64,000 nt of DNA, taken from assembly GCF_900141805.1 (NCBI RefSeq), contig NZ_FQYN01000003.1:62001-126000 (forward strand), written 5' to 3'. This document shows, one piece after another, positions 51,633 through 59,688 of this stretch. Numbering within the stretch: position 1 is the stretch's first letter; every line of letters starts with the position of its first letter. The notes under the pieces were generated by a model, which did not search any database, had not been told where the DNA came from, and saw only the letters and a list, made by a program, of their open reading frames with translations. Both the position numbers and the translations under genes were made by a program. This stretch comes from Hymenobacter daecheongensis DSM 21074. GTDB lineage: Bacteria > Bacteroidota > Bacteroidia > Cytophagales > Hymenobacteraceae.

Positions 51633-51857
51633 TTATCTTTTAAAAATATTTATGACATTCATTACAAGAAATATCAACATGACAACAATAGATAAAATGC
51701 TCAATGTTACATCATATGATTCTCTAGTTTCCACCAGAGTACTTGCGTATAATATAGTCATTATTGCTGTTATTAAGAATAATATAAAAAATATTATTTT
51801 ATCTTTTCTAAGATAAAGAGCCGTAAATGACAGCTCTACCGCAGCAAAAAAATACAA
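51633..51857 (-). CDS. Possible small membrane protein in AT-rich scar
   Basis: 74 residues from a TTG at 51857, two hydrophobic helices (about 20-41 and 52-71) and a basic end NIFKR. It lies in the AT-rich segment, where hydrophobic frames arise by chance, and no promoter or homologue can be named. It may be part of a transferred or decayed gene. Confidence 0.3.
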   Translation of the reverse strand: MYFFAAVELSFTALYLRKDKIIFFILFLITAIMTILYASTLVETRESYDVTLSILSIVVMLIFLVMNVINIFKR

Positions 51858-51977
51858 GGCACAGTAGTAATTATATTGTAAATGCCCGCATAGTTTGGAT
51901 CGAGAAGCAGAGTACTAAATATCATCCCTACTTTATATGGAGCGTGATGGAATTGAAAAAAAATCTTCTTGAACGCC

Positions 51978-52082
51978 CTACCTCATCAGCCGTTCCCTTG
52001 TCAAAGCAGGGGGTGGGTAGTCCAGCGCGGAGTGTTGGCGGTCGAGGTTGAAGTAGGCGTAGTATGTATCGCTAACGAATTT
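51978..52082 (-). pseudogene. C-terminal remnant of an IS3-family transposase
   Basis: The reverse strand reads KFVSDTYYAYFNLDRQHSAL then DYPPPALTRERLMR and a TAG at 51980-51978. The YFN-x-x-R-x-H-x-A-L-x-Y-x-P pattern is the end of the IS3-family DDE integrase core (YNxxRPHxALGYxTP). Only about 34 codons remain; the rest of the transposase and the terminal repeats are absent. Its stop is intact and the reading frame is clean over this length. Confidence 0.72.
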
Positions 52083-52152
52083 AAGGCAACTTACAATTTT
52101 ATGTTGCAGAATCAAAAACCATAGCAAGGCTTTATAACCAGAAGTTTATTGC

Positions 52153-52719
52153 TCACTTCGTCTGCTCAATTTCCGTCACCAATTCCCCATACCATTCTTC
52201 GCCATACTTGCGGATCAGTGGCTCCTTGAGAAACTGGTAGATGCGCACCCCCAGGTTGGCCCCAAACGAGCAGGCCGGGTTGCAGATGTTCCAGCGGTCG
52301 TAGTTGAGGGCCTCGAAGCCGTCGTACTTGCTGATGCGGATGGGGTACAGGTGGCAGCTGATGGGCTTTTTGAACGTGGTGGCCCCGGCCAGATACGCCT
52401 GCTCGATGCCGCACTTCAGAATGCCGCGCTCGTCATAGAGGGCGTAGGCGCACTCCCGGTCGTTGATGGTGGTAGTGCTGTAGTCACCTTCCCAGTCCTT
52501 GATGTAGAGACCCTGCGCCTCGATGGCTTGTTGACCGGCTTCGGTGAGGAAGGGTTTGATGTTGGCGTATTCCTGCTCCAGAATCTGCAGCTCGGCTTCT
52601 TCGAGGGGCGCGCCCAGGTCGCCTTCCACGCAGCAGGCACCTTTGCAGGCTTCGAGGTTGCAGACGAAGAAATTGTCGCGGATGTCGTCGGAAATGACGG
52701 TGTTCTGGATGATAATCAT
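52153..52719 (-). CDS. DUF3109 family protein
   Basis: A 188-residue protein with a Cys-rich N-terminus ([20 protein letters not shown]) and further Cys at [23 protein letters not shown] and CNPACSFG. This Cys set matches DUF3109, a conserved Bacteroidota family likely to bind an Fe-S cluster or zinc, as in the YkgJ-type CxxxxCCxxC proteins. The C-terminal end [17 protein letters not shown] is also typical. Function unknown. It starts 23 bases past a TATCTTTG -7 box. Confidence 0.93.
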   Translation of the reverse strand: MIIIQNTVISDDIRDNFFVCNLEACKGACCVEGDLGAPLEEAELQILEQEYANIKPFLTEAGQQAIEAQGLYIKDWEGDYSTTTINDRECAYALYDERGILKCGIEQAYLAGATTFKKPISCHLYPIRISKYDGFEALNYDRWNICNPACSFGANLGVRIYQFLKEPLIRKYGEEWYGELVTEIEQTK

Positions 52720-52741
52720 GGCAAAGCGAAGAAGCGAACCG

Positions 52742-52749
52742 CAAAGATA
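52742..52749 (-). promoter_or_regulatory. Candidate -7 promoter element TATCTTTG
   Basis: Reverse-strand TATCTTTG matches TAnnTTTG, 23 bases before the DUF3109 ATG at 52719. It gives a short leader. Confidence 0.5.
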
Positions 52750-52805
52750 CCGCTCTTTCAGGGCTTATCCGTAGCGCGGGCCGGCTAGTGTTGGCGGGCT
52801 AATAT

Positions 52806-52900
52806 CTTGTACAAGTATTTTCAAAAAACAGAAAATACTTGTACAACCATTCCAGCGAGAGTGTACAAGTACCTTCTGCTTTTTGAAAATACTTGTACAA
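52806..52900. repeat. Cluster of four TTGTACAAG palindromes in the DUF3109-pcrA gap
   Basis: The 424-base gap 52720-53143 contains no gene. Four copies of the core TTGTACAAG/TGTACAAG lie at 52807, 52838, 52862 and 52892. Copies 1 and 2, and 3 and 4, face each other with TATTTTC/GAAAATA flanks, forming two adjacent hairpins (52806-52846 and 52861-52904). The remainder (52905-53100) shows nothing else recognisable. Confidence 0.85.
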
Positions 52901-53102
52901 ACACTGTGTATTGAGTGATACCTAGTCCCCAGTTTTGGGCAGCCGATGATCAGCTCAGCTTTTTCCGGGCTATGGACCGCCTACGGCCGCTGAAGGCTCG
53001 GGAAACCATCCGGGGCGCTTTGATGGTTGCTAACGCAGCTCACCGCAACCAAAGATTTTAGCAGTACCGCTCCCGCGGTTTCCGCTACGGCCCTGAAAGT
53101 AG

Positions 53103-53110
53103 TACCTTTG
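53103..53110 (+). promoter_or_regulatory. Candidate -7 promoter TACCTTTG of pcrA/uvrD
   Basis: TACCTTTG matches TAnnTTTG, 34 bases before the ATG at 53144. A clear -33 element is not seen. Confidence 0.5.
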
Positions 53111-53143
53111 CCCGCATAGCCGAGGCGCTGATTTACCTGACGA

Positions 53144-55393
53144 ATGGCATTAGATTACCAGAAACTTCTGAACCCCTCCCAGGCCGCGGCCGTGATGCAG
53201 ATCGAGGGGCCGTGCATGATCATTGCCGGGGCCGGCTCGGGCAAGACGCGCGTGCTCACCTACCGCATTGCCAACCTGCTGGAGCAGGGCATCGACCCGT
53301 TCAACATCTTGGCCCTGACCTTTACCAACAAGGCCGCCAAAGAGATGCGCGCCCGCATTGAGAAAGTAGTGGGTCCCGAGGCCAAGAACGTGTGGATGGG
53401 CACTTTCCACAGCATCTTCGCCCGCATTTTGCGCTCGGAGGCCGACAAAATCGGCTTCCCCCGCCACTTCACCATCTACGACACCCAGGACTCCAAAACC
53501 CTGCTGGGCCAGATCGTGAAGGAGATGGACCTCGACGACAAGCTCTACAAGCCCAACATGGTGCTAGGACGCATTTCGGCGGCCAAGAACAAGCTGATTT
53601 CGGTGCAGCAGTATCTGCAGGACCCCGTCATCCGGCAGGACGACGAGGCGGCGCTGCGGCCCAAGATTGGGGCCATCTATCAGCAGTACCAGCAGCGCTG
53701 CTTCAAGGCCGGCGCAATGGACTTTGATGATCTGCTCTTCAACACCAACGTGCTGTTCAAGGACCACGTGGATGTGCTGAACAAGTACCAGAACATCTTC
53801 AAGTATGTGATGGTGGACGAGTACCAGGACACCAACTACTCGCAGTACCTAATTACGCGCAAGCTGGCCGCCAAGGAGCGCAACATCTGCGTGGTGGGCG
53901 ACGACGCGCAGAGTATCTATGCCTTCCGTGGGGCCGACATCACCAACATTCTCAACTTCGAGAAGGACTACCCCGAGCTGCAGGTGTTCAAGCTGGAGCA
54001 GAACTACCGCTCCACCAAGAACATCGTGAAGGCGGCCAACTCGGTGATTAAGAACAACAAGGCCCAGCTGCGCAAGGACGTTTTCTCCGAGAATGAGGAA
54101 GGCACGCTGATTGAAGTTTTGAAAGCCGCTTCCGACAATGAGGAAGGCAAGCTGGTGGCCAACAGCATCTTCGAGGACAAGATGAACCACCATCTGTCCT
54201 ACGAGAACTTCGCCATCCTGTACCGCACCAACGCCCAGAGCCGGGCCATGGAAGAGGCCCTGCGCAAGCTTAATATCAAGTACAAGATCATTGGCGGCCT
54301 GAGCTTTTACCAGCGCAAGGAAATCAAGGATCTGGTGGCCTACCTGCGCCTGACCGTCAACCATAACGACGAGCAGGCTCTGCGCCGGGTGATAAACTAC
54401 CCCAAGCGCGGCATCGGCGACACCACCATCAGCAAGCTGATTAACACGGCGGAGGAATCGAATCACACGCTTTGGGAGGTGGTGAGCAATGCTAATTCCT
54501 TCCTGACGACGCGCATTGCCAATCCGATTGAGACGTTTGCCGAGCAGATCAAGAGCTACGCGGTGCTGGCCGGCAAGGAAGACGCTTTCGAGACGGCCAA
54601 GTTCATTGCCAAGAACTCGGGCATGATCGAGGAGCTATTCACCGATAAAAGCATCGAGGGCCTTTCGCGCTACGAAAACATTCAGGAATTGCTCAACGGG
54701 GTGAAGGCCTTCACCGAAGACCCCGAGCGCGAAGACAAAAGCCTGGCGGCTTTCCTGCAGGACATTGCCCTGGTCACAGACACCGACCTGAAGGATGCCA
54801 AGGACGAGGGCGAATCGGTGACGCTGATGACGATTCACTCGGCCAAGGGCCTGGAGTTTCGCAACGTGTACATCGTGGGCATGGAGGAAAACCTGTTTCC
54901 GAGCCAGATGATGATTACGTCGCGGGCCGACCTGGAGGAGGAGCGCCGCCTGTTCTACGTGGCTATCACCCGGGCCGAAAAGAAGCTCACGCTCAGCTAC
55001 GCCACCTCCCGCTACCAGTGGGGCAACCTGCGCAGCTGCGAGAAAAGCCGCTTTCTGGACGAAATTGACCCGCAGTACGTCGACTTCAAGTTCTCCGCCG
55101 GCCCCGGCTCCGGCGACTCGCCCTTCGGCCACGTAGTGGAGCGCCGCAGCAACCTGGTGCCCACCCCGCCGCGTAAGACCGTTGCCACCAAGTACGTGGC
55201 CCCGGCCGACTTCAAGCCCAGTGACACGAGCAACTTACAGGTGGGCCAGCGTGTGGAGCACCCTAAGTTCGGCTTCGGCGCGGTGAGCAAGCTCGAAAAG
55301 CAGGACGGCTCGGTGAAGGCCATCATTCAGTTTGAGGAAGTCGGCGAGAAGACGTTGTTGCTGAGTTTTGCGAAATTGCGGGTGCTGAGTTAA
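53144..55393 (+). CDS. pcrA: ATP-dependent DNA helicase PcrA/UvrD
   Basis: A 749-residue SF1A helicase. Motif Q at LNPSQAAAVM, Walker A AGAGSGKT (28-35), motif II DEYQ (225-228), motif III QSIYAFRGAD, motif IV QNYRS, motif V TIHSAKGLEF and motif VI YVAITRAEKKL are all intact. The C-terminal 60 residues form the PcrA/UvrD Tudor-like tail (VGQRVEHPKFGFGAV) that binds RNA polymerase. It unwinds DNA in excision repair and replication restart. Confidence 0.97.
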   Translation: MALDYQKLLNPSQAAAVMQIEGPCMIIAGAGSGKTRVLTYRIANLLEQGIDPFNILALTFTNKAAKEMRARIEKVVGPEAKNVWMGTFHSIFARILRSEADKIGFPRHFTIYDTQDSKTLLGQIVKEMDLDDKLYKPNMVLGRISAAKNKLISVQQYLQDPVIRQDDEAALRPKIGAIYQQYQQRCFKAGAMDFDDLLFNTNVLFKDHVDVLNKYQNIFKYVMVDEYQDTNYSQYLITRKLAAKERNICVVGDDAQSIYAFRGADITNILNFEKDYPELQVFKLEQNYRSTKNIVKAANSVIKNNKAQLRKDVFSENEEGTLIEVLKAASDNEEGKLVANSIFEDKMNHHLSYENFAILYRTNAQSRAMEEALRKLNIKYKIIGGLSFYQRKEIKDLVAYLRLTVNHNDEQALRRVINYPKRGIGDTTISKLINTAEESNHTLWEVVSNANSFLTTRIANPIETFAEQIKSYAVLAGKEDAFETAKFIAKNSGMIEELFTDKSIEGLSRYENIQELLNGVKAFTEDPEREDKSLAAFLQDIALVTDTDLKDAKDEGESVTLMTIHSAKGLEFRNVYIVGMEENLFPSQMMITSRADLEEERRLFYVAITRAEKKLTLSYATSRYQWGNLRSCEKSRFLDEIDPQYVDFKFSAGPGSGDSPFGHVVERRSNLVPTPPRKTVATKYVAPADFKPSDTSNLQVGQRVEHPKFGFGAVSKLEKQDGSVKAIIQFEEVGEKTLLLSFAKLRVLS

Positions 55394-55564
55394 ACCTAAC
55401 TTGGTAACTTGAACTTCGCCAAGGCTGCTGGCTTGTCCGGCAACCTGTTTTTTTGGAGGCACCCGTACCCTTTGTTTTGCGCCTCCTTCCTGGCGGCTGA
55501 TGCCTGTGCGTCGCCTTTTCTTGCTTTCCACAGCCGTTCTATAGCACGGCTTCGCCTTTTTCTA

Positions 55565-56317
55565 ATGGCTTTACCCTCCCCTTTCAAACACGAGCTGCTG
55601 CTGCGCGAATACGGCCAGAGCACCTACGAGCTGATTCAGCAACTGCGCACCATCGACGACCGCGAGGAGCGCACCAAGCGGGCCCAGCAGATCGTGCAGC
55701 TCATCTTTCGCCTGAATGCCAGCCTACGCGACCAGCCCGACTCTCAGCAGAAAGTCTGGAACCACATCTTCGAGATGACTGACGGCGAGCTGGACGTAGA
55801 TGCGCCTTTCGAGTTGCACAAGCTGGATATTCTGGCCAAAGAGCCCCAGCGCGTAGCCTACCCGACCAAAGCCCCCAAGCTGAAGCCCTACGGTGCCAGC
55901 GTGGACACGATGATTGCCAAGGCTCTCACGCTGGAAGACCCCACGGAGTGCGAACAGGCTACCATTGCCATCGGGCGCACCATGAAGTTCCTGTACCGCT
56001 CCTACAGCAAGGAAAACGCCAAGGACATCACCATTCTCAAGCACCTGAAGGAGCTTTCCGGCGGCAAGCTGGAGCTGGATCCGGCCAAAGTGGATGCTGA
56101 AGGACTGTTTGAGTTCAGCACCGCTCCGGCTCCCGCGGCCCCCAGTGGCGGCCGTGCCGCCTTCGTGGTGCCGCAGCCGCGGGCCGACCGCGCCGAGCGG
56201 GGCGACCGTGACCGGGGCGACCGGGAAATGCGCCGCGGCGGCAACAACAATCGGCGCGACAAGCAGCGCCGCGGGGGCAAAAAGAGCCGCCAGGAGCCCC
56301 AGCAACCACCCCAGTAA
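55565..56317 (+). CDS. DUF4290 family protein
   Basis: A 250-residue protein from the ATG at 55565. LLREYGQSTYELIQQLRTIDDREERTKRAQQIVQLI and NHIFEMTDGELDVDAPF, seen in pieces, are the conserved core of DUF4290, restricted to Bacteroidota. The C-terminal 70 residues are a disordered, Arg/Gly/Asp-rich RNA-binding-like tail (RADRAERGDRDRGD, RRGGKK). It usually lies directly before murA, as here, but its role in envelope or cell division is unproven. Confidence 0.93.
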   Translation: MALPSPFKHELLLREYGQSTYELIQQLRTIDDREERTKRAQQIVQLIFRLNASLRDQPDSQQKVWNHIFEMTDGELDVDAPFELHKLDILAKEPQRVAYPTKAPKLKPYGASVDTMIAKALTLEDPTECEQATIAIGRTMKFLYRSYSKENAKDITILKHLKELSGGKLELDPAKVDAEGLFEFSTAPAPAAPSGGRAAFVVPQPRADRAERGDRDRGDREMRRGGNNNRRDKQRRGGKKSRQEPQQPPQ

Positions 56318-56347
56318 TTTTTAGAAATCAGAGGTTAGAAATTAGAA

Positions 56348-56477
56348 CTAGCTCCCCTCCTTTTTTAAGGAGGGAGTGGGGGTGGTTCAATCGTTGTTTT
56401 GTTGAACGACCACTAATTTTAGCTTTCTAATACTAGCAAACCACCCCCACCCCTCCTTAAAAGAGGAGAGGAGCTAG
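56348..56477. repeat. Inverted repeat CTAGCTCCCCTCC...GGGGGTGGTT
   Basis: Arms at 56348-56387 and 56438-56477, about 40 bases with few mismatches, surround an AT-rich loop. A truncated relative (CTCCCTTCTCCCCAAGGAGA) is at 41377-41396. It separates DUF4290 from murA on the same strand. Confidence 0.83.
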
Positions 56478-56505
56478 TTTTCTAGCTTTACCGTTCCTCC
56501 TACTC

Positions 56506-57810
56506 ATGGCCTCATTTGAAGTAATTGGCGGCGCTCCGCTGAAAGGCGAAATTGTGCCGCAAGGCGCTAAAAACGAAGCACTGCAGATTCTCTGCGCCGT
56601 GCTGCTGACTGCCGAGCCCGTCACCATCAGCAATATCCCCGACATCCGCGACGTGAACAAGCTCATTGAGCTGCTACGCGACATGGGCGTGAAGGTGGGC
56701 AAGCTGGCCTCCGATACTTATGTATTTCAGGCCGACAGCGTCAACCTCGACTACCTGGATACGCCTGAGTTTGTGGCGCAGGCAGGCGCGTTGCGGGGCT
56801 CCGTCATGATTCTGGGGCCGATGCTGGGCCGCTTCGGCCGCTGCCAGCTGCCCAAGCCCGGCGGCGACAAAATCGGCCGCCGGCCGATGGACACGCACTT
56901 TCTGGGCCTGGAAAAGCTCGGCGGCAAGCTCACCCTCGAAGGCACCGATTTCTACCGCATCAAGGCCGAGAACGGCCTGACCGGCACATACATGATGCTG
57001 GATGAGGCCTCCGTGACCGGCACGGCCAACATCCTGATGGCGGCCGCGCTGGCGCAGGGCACTACCACCATCTACAACGCCGCCTGCGAGCCGTATCTGC
57101 AGCAGCTCTGCAAGATGCTGGTGCGGATGGGGGCCAAAATCAATGGCATCGGCTCCAACCTGCTCACCATCGAAGGTGTGCGCCAGCTGGGCGGCACCGA
57201 GCACCGCATGTTGCCGGATATGATTGAAATCGGTTCCTTCATCGGCCTGGCGGCCATGACGGGCTCCGAAATCACCATCAAGGACTGCCAGATTCCAGAA
57301 CTGGGCATCATCCCGGATACGTTCCGCAAGCTGGGCATCAAGCTCGAATTCCGCGGCGATGACATTCACATTCCGGCCCAGGACCACTACGAAATTGCGA
57401 CCTACCTCGACGGCAGCATCCTGACCGTATCGGACCACACCTGGCCCGGCTTCACGCCCGATCTGCTCAGCATCGTGCTGGTAGTGGCCACGCAGGCCAA
57501 GGGCACGGTACTCATTCATCAGAAGATGTTCGAGTCGCGCCTGTTTTTTGTCGATAAGCTCATTGATATGGGTGCGCAGGTAATTCTCTGCGACCCGCAC
57601 CGCGCCACCGTCATCGGCCTCGACCAGCGCCAGAAGCTGCGCGGCATCACCATGAGTTCCCCCGATATCCGCGCCGGCGTGGCCCTGCTCATCGCCGCCC
57701 TTTCGGCCGATGGCCGCAGCGTGATTGAGAACGTGGAGCAGATTGACCGCGGCTACCAGTTTATTGACCAGCGCCTGAACGCGCTGGGGGCGAAAATCCG
57801 CCGGCTGTAG
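56506..57810 (+). CDS. murA: UDP-N-acetylglucosamine 1-carboxyvinyltransferase MurA with Asp at the catalytic Cys position
   Basis: A 434-residue enzyme for the first committed step of peptidoglycan synthesis: it joins phosphoenolpyruvate to UDP-GlcNAc. The N-terminus KGEIVPQGAKNEALQI holds catalytic Lys/Asn. In the loop corresponding to E. coli Cys115, the sequence is PGGDKIGRRPMD, with Asp at residue 121 (codon GAC at 56866). Such natural Cys-to-Asp forms (Chlamydia, Mycobacterium, Borrelia) resist fosfomycin. It follows the DUF4290 gene after a palindromic repeat and is last before the MITE-like element. Confidence 0.97.
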   Translation: MASFEVIGGAPLKGEIVPQGAKNEALQILCAVLLTAEPVTISNIPDIRDVNKLIELLRDMGVKVGKLASDTYVFQADSVNLDYLDTPEFVAQAGALRGSVMILGPMLGRFGRCQLPKPGGDKIGRRPMDTHFLGLEKLGGKLTLEGTDFYRIKAENGLTGTYMMLDEASVTGTANILMAAALAQGTTTIYNAACEPYLQQLCKMLVRMGAKINGIGSNLLTIEGVRQLGGTEHRMLPDMIEIGSFIGLAAMTGSEITIKDCQIPELGIIPDTFRKLGIKLEFRGDDIHIPAQDHYEIATYLDGSILTVSDHTWPGFTPDLLSIVLVVATQAKGTVLIHQKMFESRLFFVDKLIDMGAQVILCDPHRATVIGLDQRQKLRGITMSSPDIRAGVALLIAALSADGRSVIENVEQIDRGYQFIDQRLNALGAKIRRL

Positions 57811-57862
57811 GGTCGTTGAGCCGGTCATGGCGCGGACAAAGAACATTCCGCGCATCAAGCGG

Positions 57863-58002
57863 TGTCAATCCGTCCCGGACAATGAGCCAAACTTTGTTAA
57901 CAGAAAAGCCCTGACGTATTGGATACGTCAGGGCTTTTTGGGTTAACAGAGCTTTCTACATTTCAAAGGACGGATTGCTTCGGCTTACGCCTCGCAATGA
58001 CA
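57863..58002 (-). mobile_element. MITE-like palindromic element, copy 2 (inverted, left end truncated), with internal terminator
   Basis: The right end reads GGACGGATTGCTTCGG then CTCGCAATGACA; the left end is shortened to TGTCAATCCGTCC. The interior has GGACAATGAG, ACATTTCAAAG and the hairpin AAAAGCCCTGACGTA/TACGTCAGGGCTTTTT (57904-57938), all shared, inverted, with copy 1 at 30696-30856. The hairpin would terminate murA and the convergent gene at 58016. Confidence 0.78.
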
Positions 58003-58015
58003 GGCATTTATTTGC

Positions 58016-58351
58016 TCAGTCAATGACCATATCTACCACGGAGGTCACCAGCGACAGGGCCACACTGAAAATCAGCGCCGAGAGGAAGCCGTCTACCTTG
58101 AAGCCGGTCAGGAAATAATCGGCTAGCAGCACGATAACGGCATTGATAACCAGCAGGAACAGGCCCAGCGTGAGCACCGTGATGGGAAAGCCCAGGATCT
58201 TGAGAATCGGCTTCAGCACCGCGTTGAGAATAGCCAGCACGATGACCAGCAGAATGGCATCGGAGAAGCCCGCCAGATGAGCGCCCGGCAGGAACTTGGC
58301 CAGCACAAAGGTCAGAACGGCGGTGAGCAGTAGTTTGAGAATGAATCCCAT
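58016..58351 (-). CDS. Phage holin family 4-type small membrane protein
   Basis: A 111-residue protein begun at the ATG at 58351 with four membrane helices: MGFILKLLLTAVLTFVLAKFLPG, AGFSDAILLVIVLAILNAVLKPILKILG, FPITVLTLGLFLLVINAVIVLLADYF (in pieces) and SALIFSVALSLVTSVVDMVID. NAVLKPILKILGFPITVLTLGLF is the hallmark of the Phage_holin_4_2 (PF04020) group, widespread in bacteria as a non-phage membrane protein of unknown use. No endolysin is near. It converges on murA. Confidence 0.9.
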   Translation of the reverse strand: MGFILKLLLTAVLTFVLAKFLPGAHLAGFSDAILLVIVLAILNAVLKPILKILGFPITVLTLGLFLLVINAVIVLLADYFLTGFKVDGFLSALIFSVALSLVTSVVDMVID

Positions 58352-58463
58352 GTGGAGAGAGGTTTGTGGGGCGGGTTGGGAGAGAATAAAAAAGAAGTCC
58401 GACCCACCGGGTGGCGGGTCGGACAACGATACGCAAAATTCCGGTGCGTGTTGGCGGCAGCCG

Positions 58464-59543
58464 TTATTCGGCCACAGTAGCTTTGAGGCGGCCCTGCGAT
58501 ACGCCCATCCAGTGCGCCATCTGAAACAGGAGCCGCGCCCCCACAATGGCATTCCACTCAGTGTCGCCGGGGGCTACCTCGTTCAGGTCGCAGCCGATGA
58601 TGGTGCGGCCCGACTCCACGATGGTCCGAATCAGGTAAAGCGCTTCCTCGAACTCCAGGCCGCCGGGCACGGGCGTGCCGGTGCCGGGGCAGAGCTTGGG
58701 GTCCAACCCATCAATATCGAAGCTCAGGTAGACTTTGGGCGGTAGCTGGGCAATAATTTTGCCGCACACCTTCTTCCACGATTTCTTGGCAAACCGCTCA
58801 TTCGACAGAAACCGATTGTGGAACATCACCACGCGCCCGCCCGACTGCGCTACCAGCTCGGCCTCTTGCTGGCACAGGTCGCGGATGCCGACCTGCACCA
58901 GCTTCTTGACTTGCGGCAGCTTTAGCGCGTTGTACATGATGGAAGCGTGCGAAAACTCAAAGCCTTCGTAGGCCGGGCGCAGGTCGCAGTGCGCATCTAC
59001 CTGCAAAATGCCGAACTCCTCGTGACGCTCGGCCAATGCGTGCATATAGCCCAGCGGGGTGCTATGGTCGCCGCCCAGCACCACCACGCCTTTACCGGCA
59101 TCGAGGTAAGCGCCGGTTTTGCGCTTCAGCCACTCCAGCAGCGCCTGACAGCGCAGCCCGATTTTGCCGGTAGCCCCGGCAAATTTGGCGGCCTGCTCCG
59201 CTGGCTGCCCCGCTTCAAGCCAGGCGATGTAGTCGGCCGCCAAGAGGCGTAACTCCTGGCTTTCCGCCGCAATTTTCTCGTCCGATTCTTCCATGGCCAG
59301 GCCCATACGCCAGGCATCGGGCAGGTCGGGGTCATACAGGTCCACCTGCAGCGAAGCGTCGCGGATGGCTTCCGGCCCCGCAGCCGTGCCCGTGCGGTAC
59401 GATACAGTCACTTCCCACGGCACGGGCACGATGATTACCTGCGCTTCGGCCACGGTGAAGGGCAGGCCATACACGCCCCCGGAAGTGTCGCCGAGGGCAT
59501 TGGGGTCAAAACTGGCTAATTTTTTCTCTAAGCTGGAAGCCAT
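58464..59543 (-). CDS. Arginase/agmatinase-family ureohydrolase
   Basis: A 359-residue enzyme from the ATG at 59543 (MASSLEKKLASFDPN). The manganese ligands are seen in GGDHSTPLGY, LQVDAHCDLRPAY and SFDIDGLDPKLCPGTGTPVPGG, the three signatures of the ureohydrolase fold. It lacks a clear determinant for arginine, agmatine or formimidoylglutamate; the length and N-terminal extension match a Bacteroidota agmatinase group. It removes urea or formamide from a guanidino/formimino substrate. It has its own -7 box at 59584. Confidence 0.92.
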   Translation of the reverse strand: MASSLEKKLASFDPNALGDTSGGVYGLPFTVAEAQVIIVPVPWEVTVSYRTGTAAGPEAIRDASLQVDLYDPDLPDAWRMGLAMEESDEKIAAESQELRLLAADYIAWLEAGQPAEQAAKFAGATGKIGLRCQALLEWLKRKTGAYLDAGKGVVVLGGDHSTPLGYMHALAERHEEFGILQVDAHCDLRPAYEGFEFSHASIMYNALKLPQVKKLVQVGIRDLCQQEAELVAQSGGRVVMFHNRFLSNERFAKKSWKKVCGKIIAQLPPKVYLSFDIDGLDPKLCPGTGTPVPGGLEFEEALYLIRTIVESGRTIIGCDLNEVAPGDTEWNAIVGARLLFQMAHWMGVSQGRLKATVAE

Positions 59544-59583
59544 AGGAGCAAATCTGGAGGAAAGAAAGCGAAGAAGGAACGGG

Positions 59584-59591
59584 CAAAAATA
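59584..59591 (-). promoter_or_regulatory. Candidate -7 promoter element TATTTTTG
   Basis: Reverse-strand TATTTTTG matches TAnnTTTG, 41 bases before the ureohydrolase ATG at 59543 and after the chemotaxis operon's last gene start region. Confidence 0.45.
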
Positions 59592-59688
59592 GAAAACTGT
59601 CCCGTGGGGTGGCCGCTGACCTGACGTGCACCAGGGTTGCGCCGCACCCAACAGGACAGCTCAGTATCGGAAAGGGCCGCCTACCGGA

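Noticed and set aside
51827..52051. 74-codon forward frame across the IS3 remnant
   Set aside because: It is antisense to the transposase tail and starts in AT-rich DNA; no motif is seen.
52806..52900. TTGTACAAG cluster read as a CRISPR array
   Set aside because: Repeats alternate in orientation, spacers are not uniform, and no cas gene is present.
58016..58351. Holin-family protein as evidence of a prophage
   Set aside because: This family is a common chromosomal membrane protein, and no other phage gene is near.
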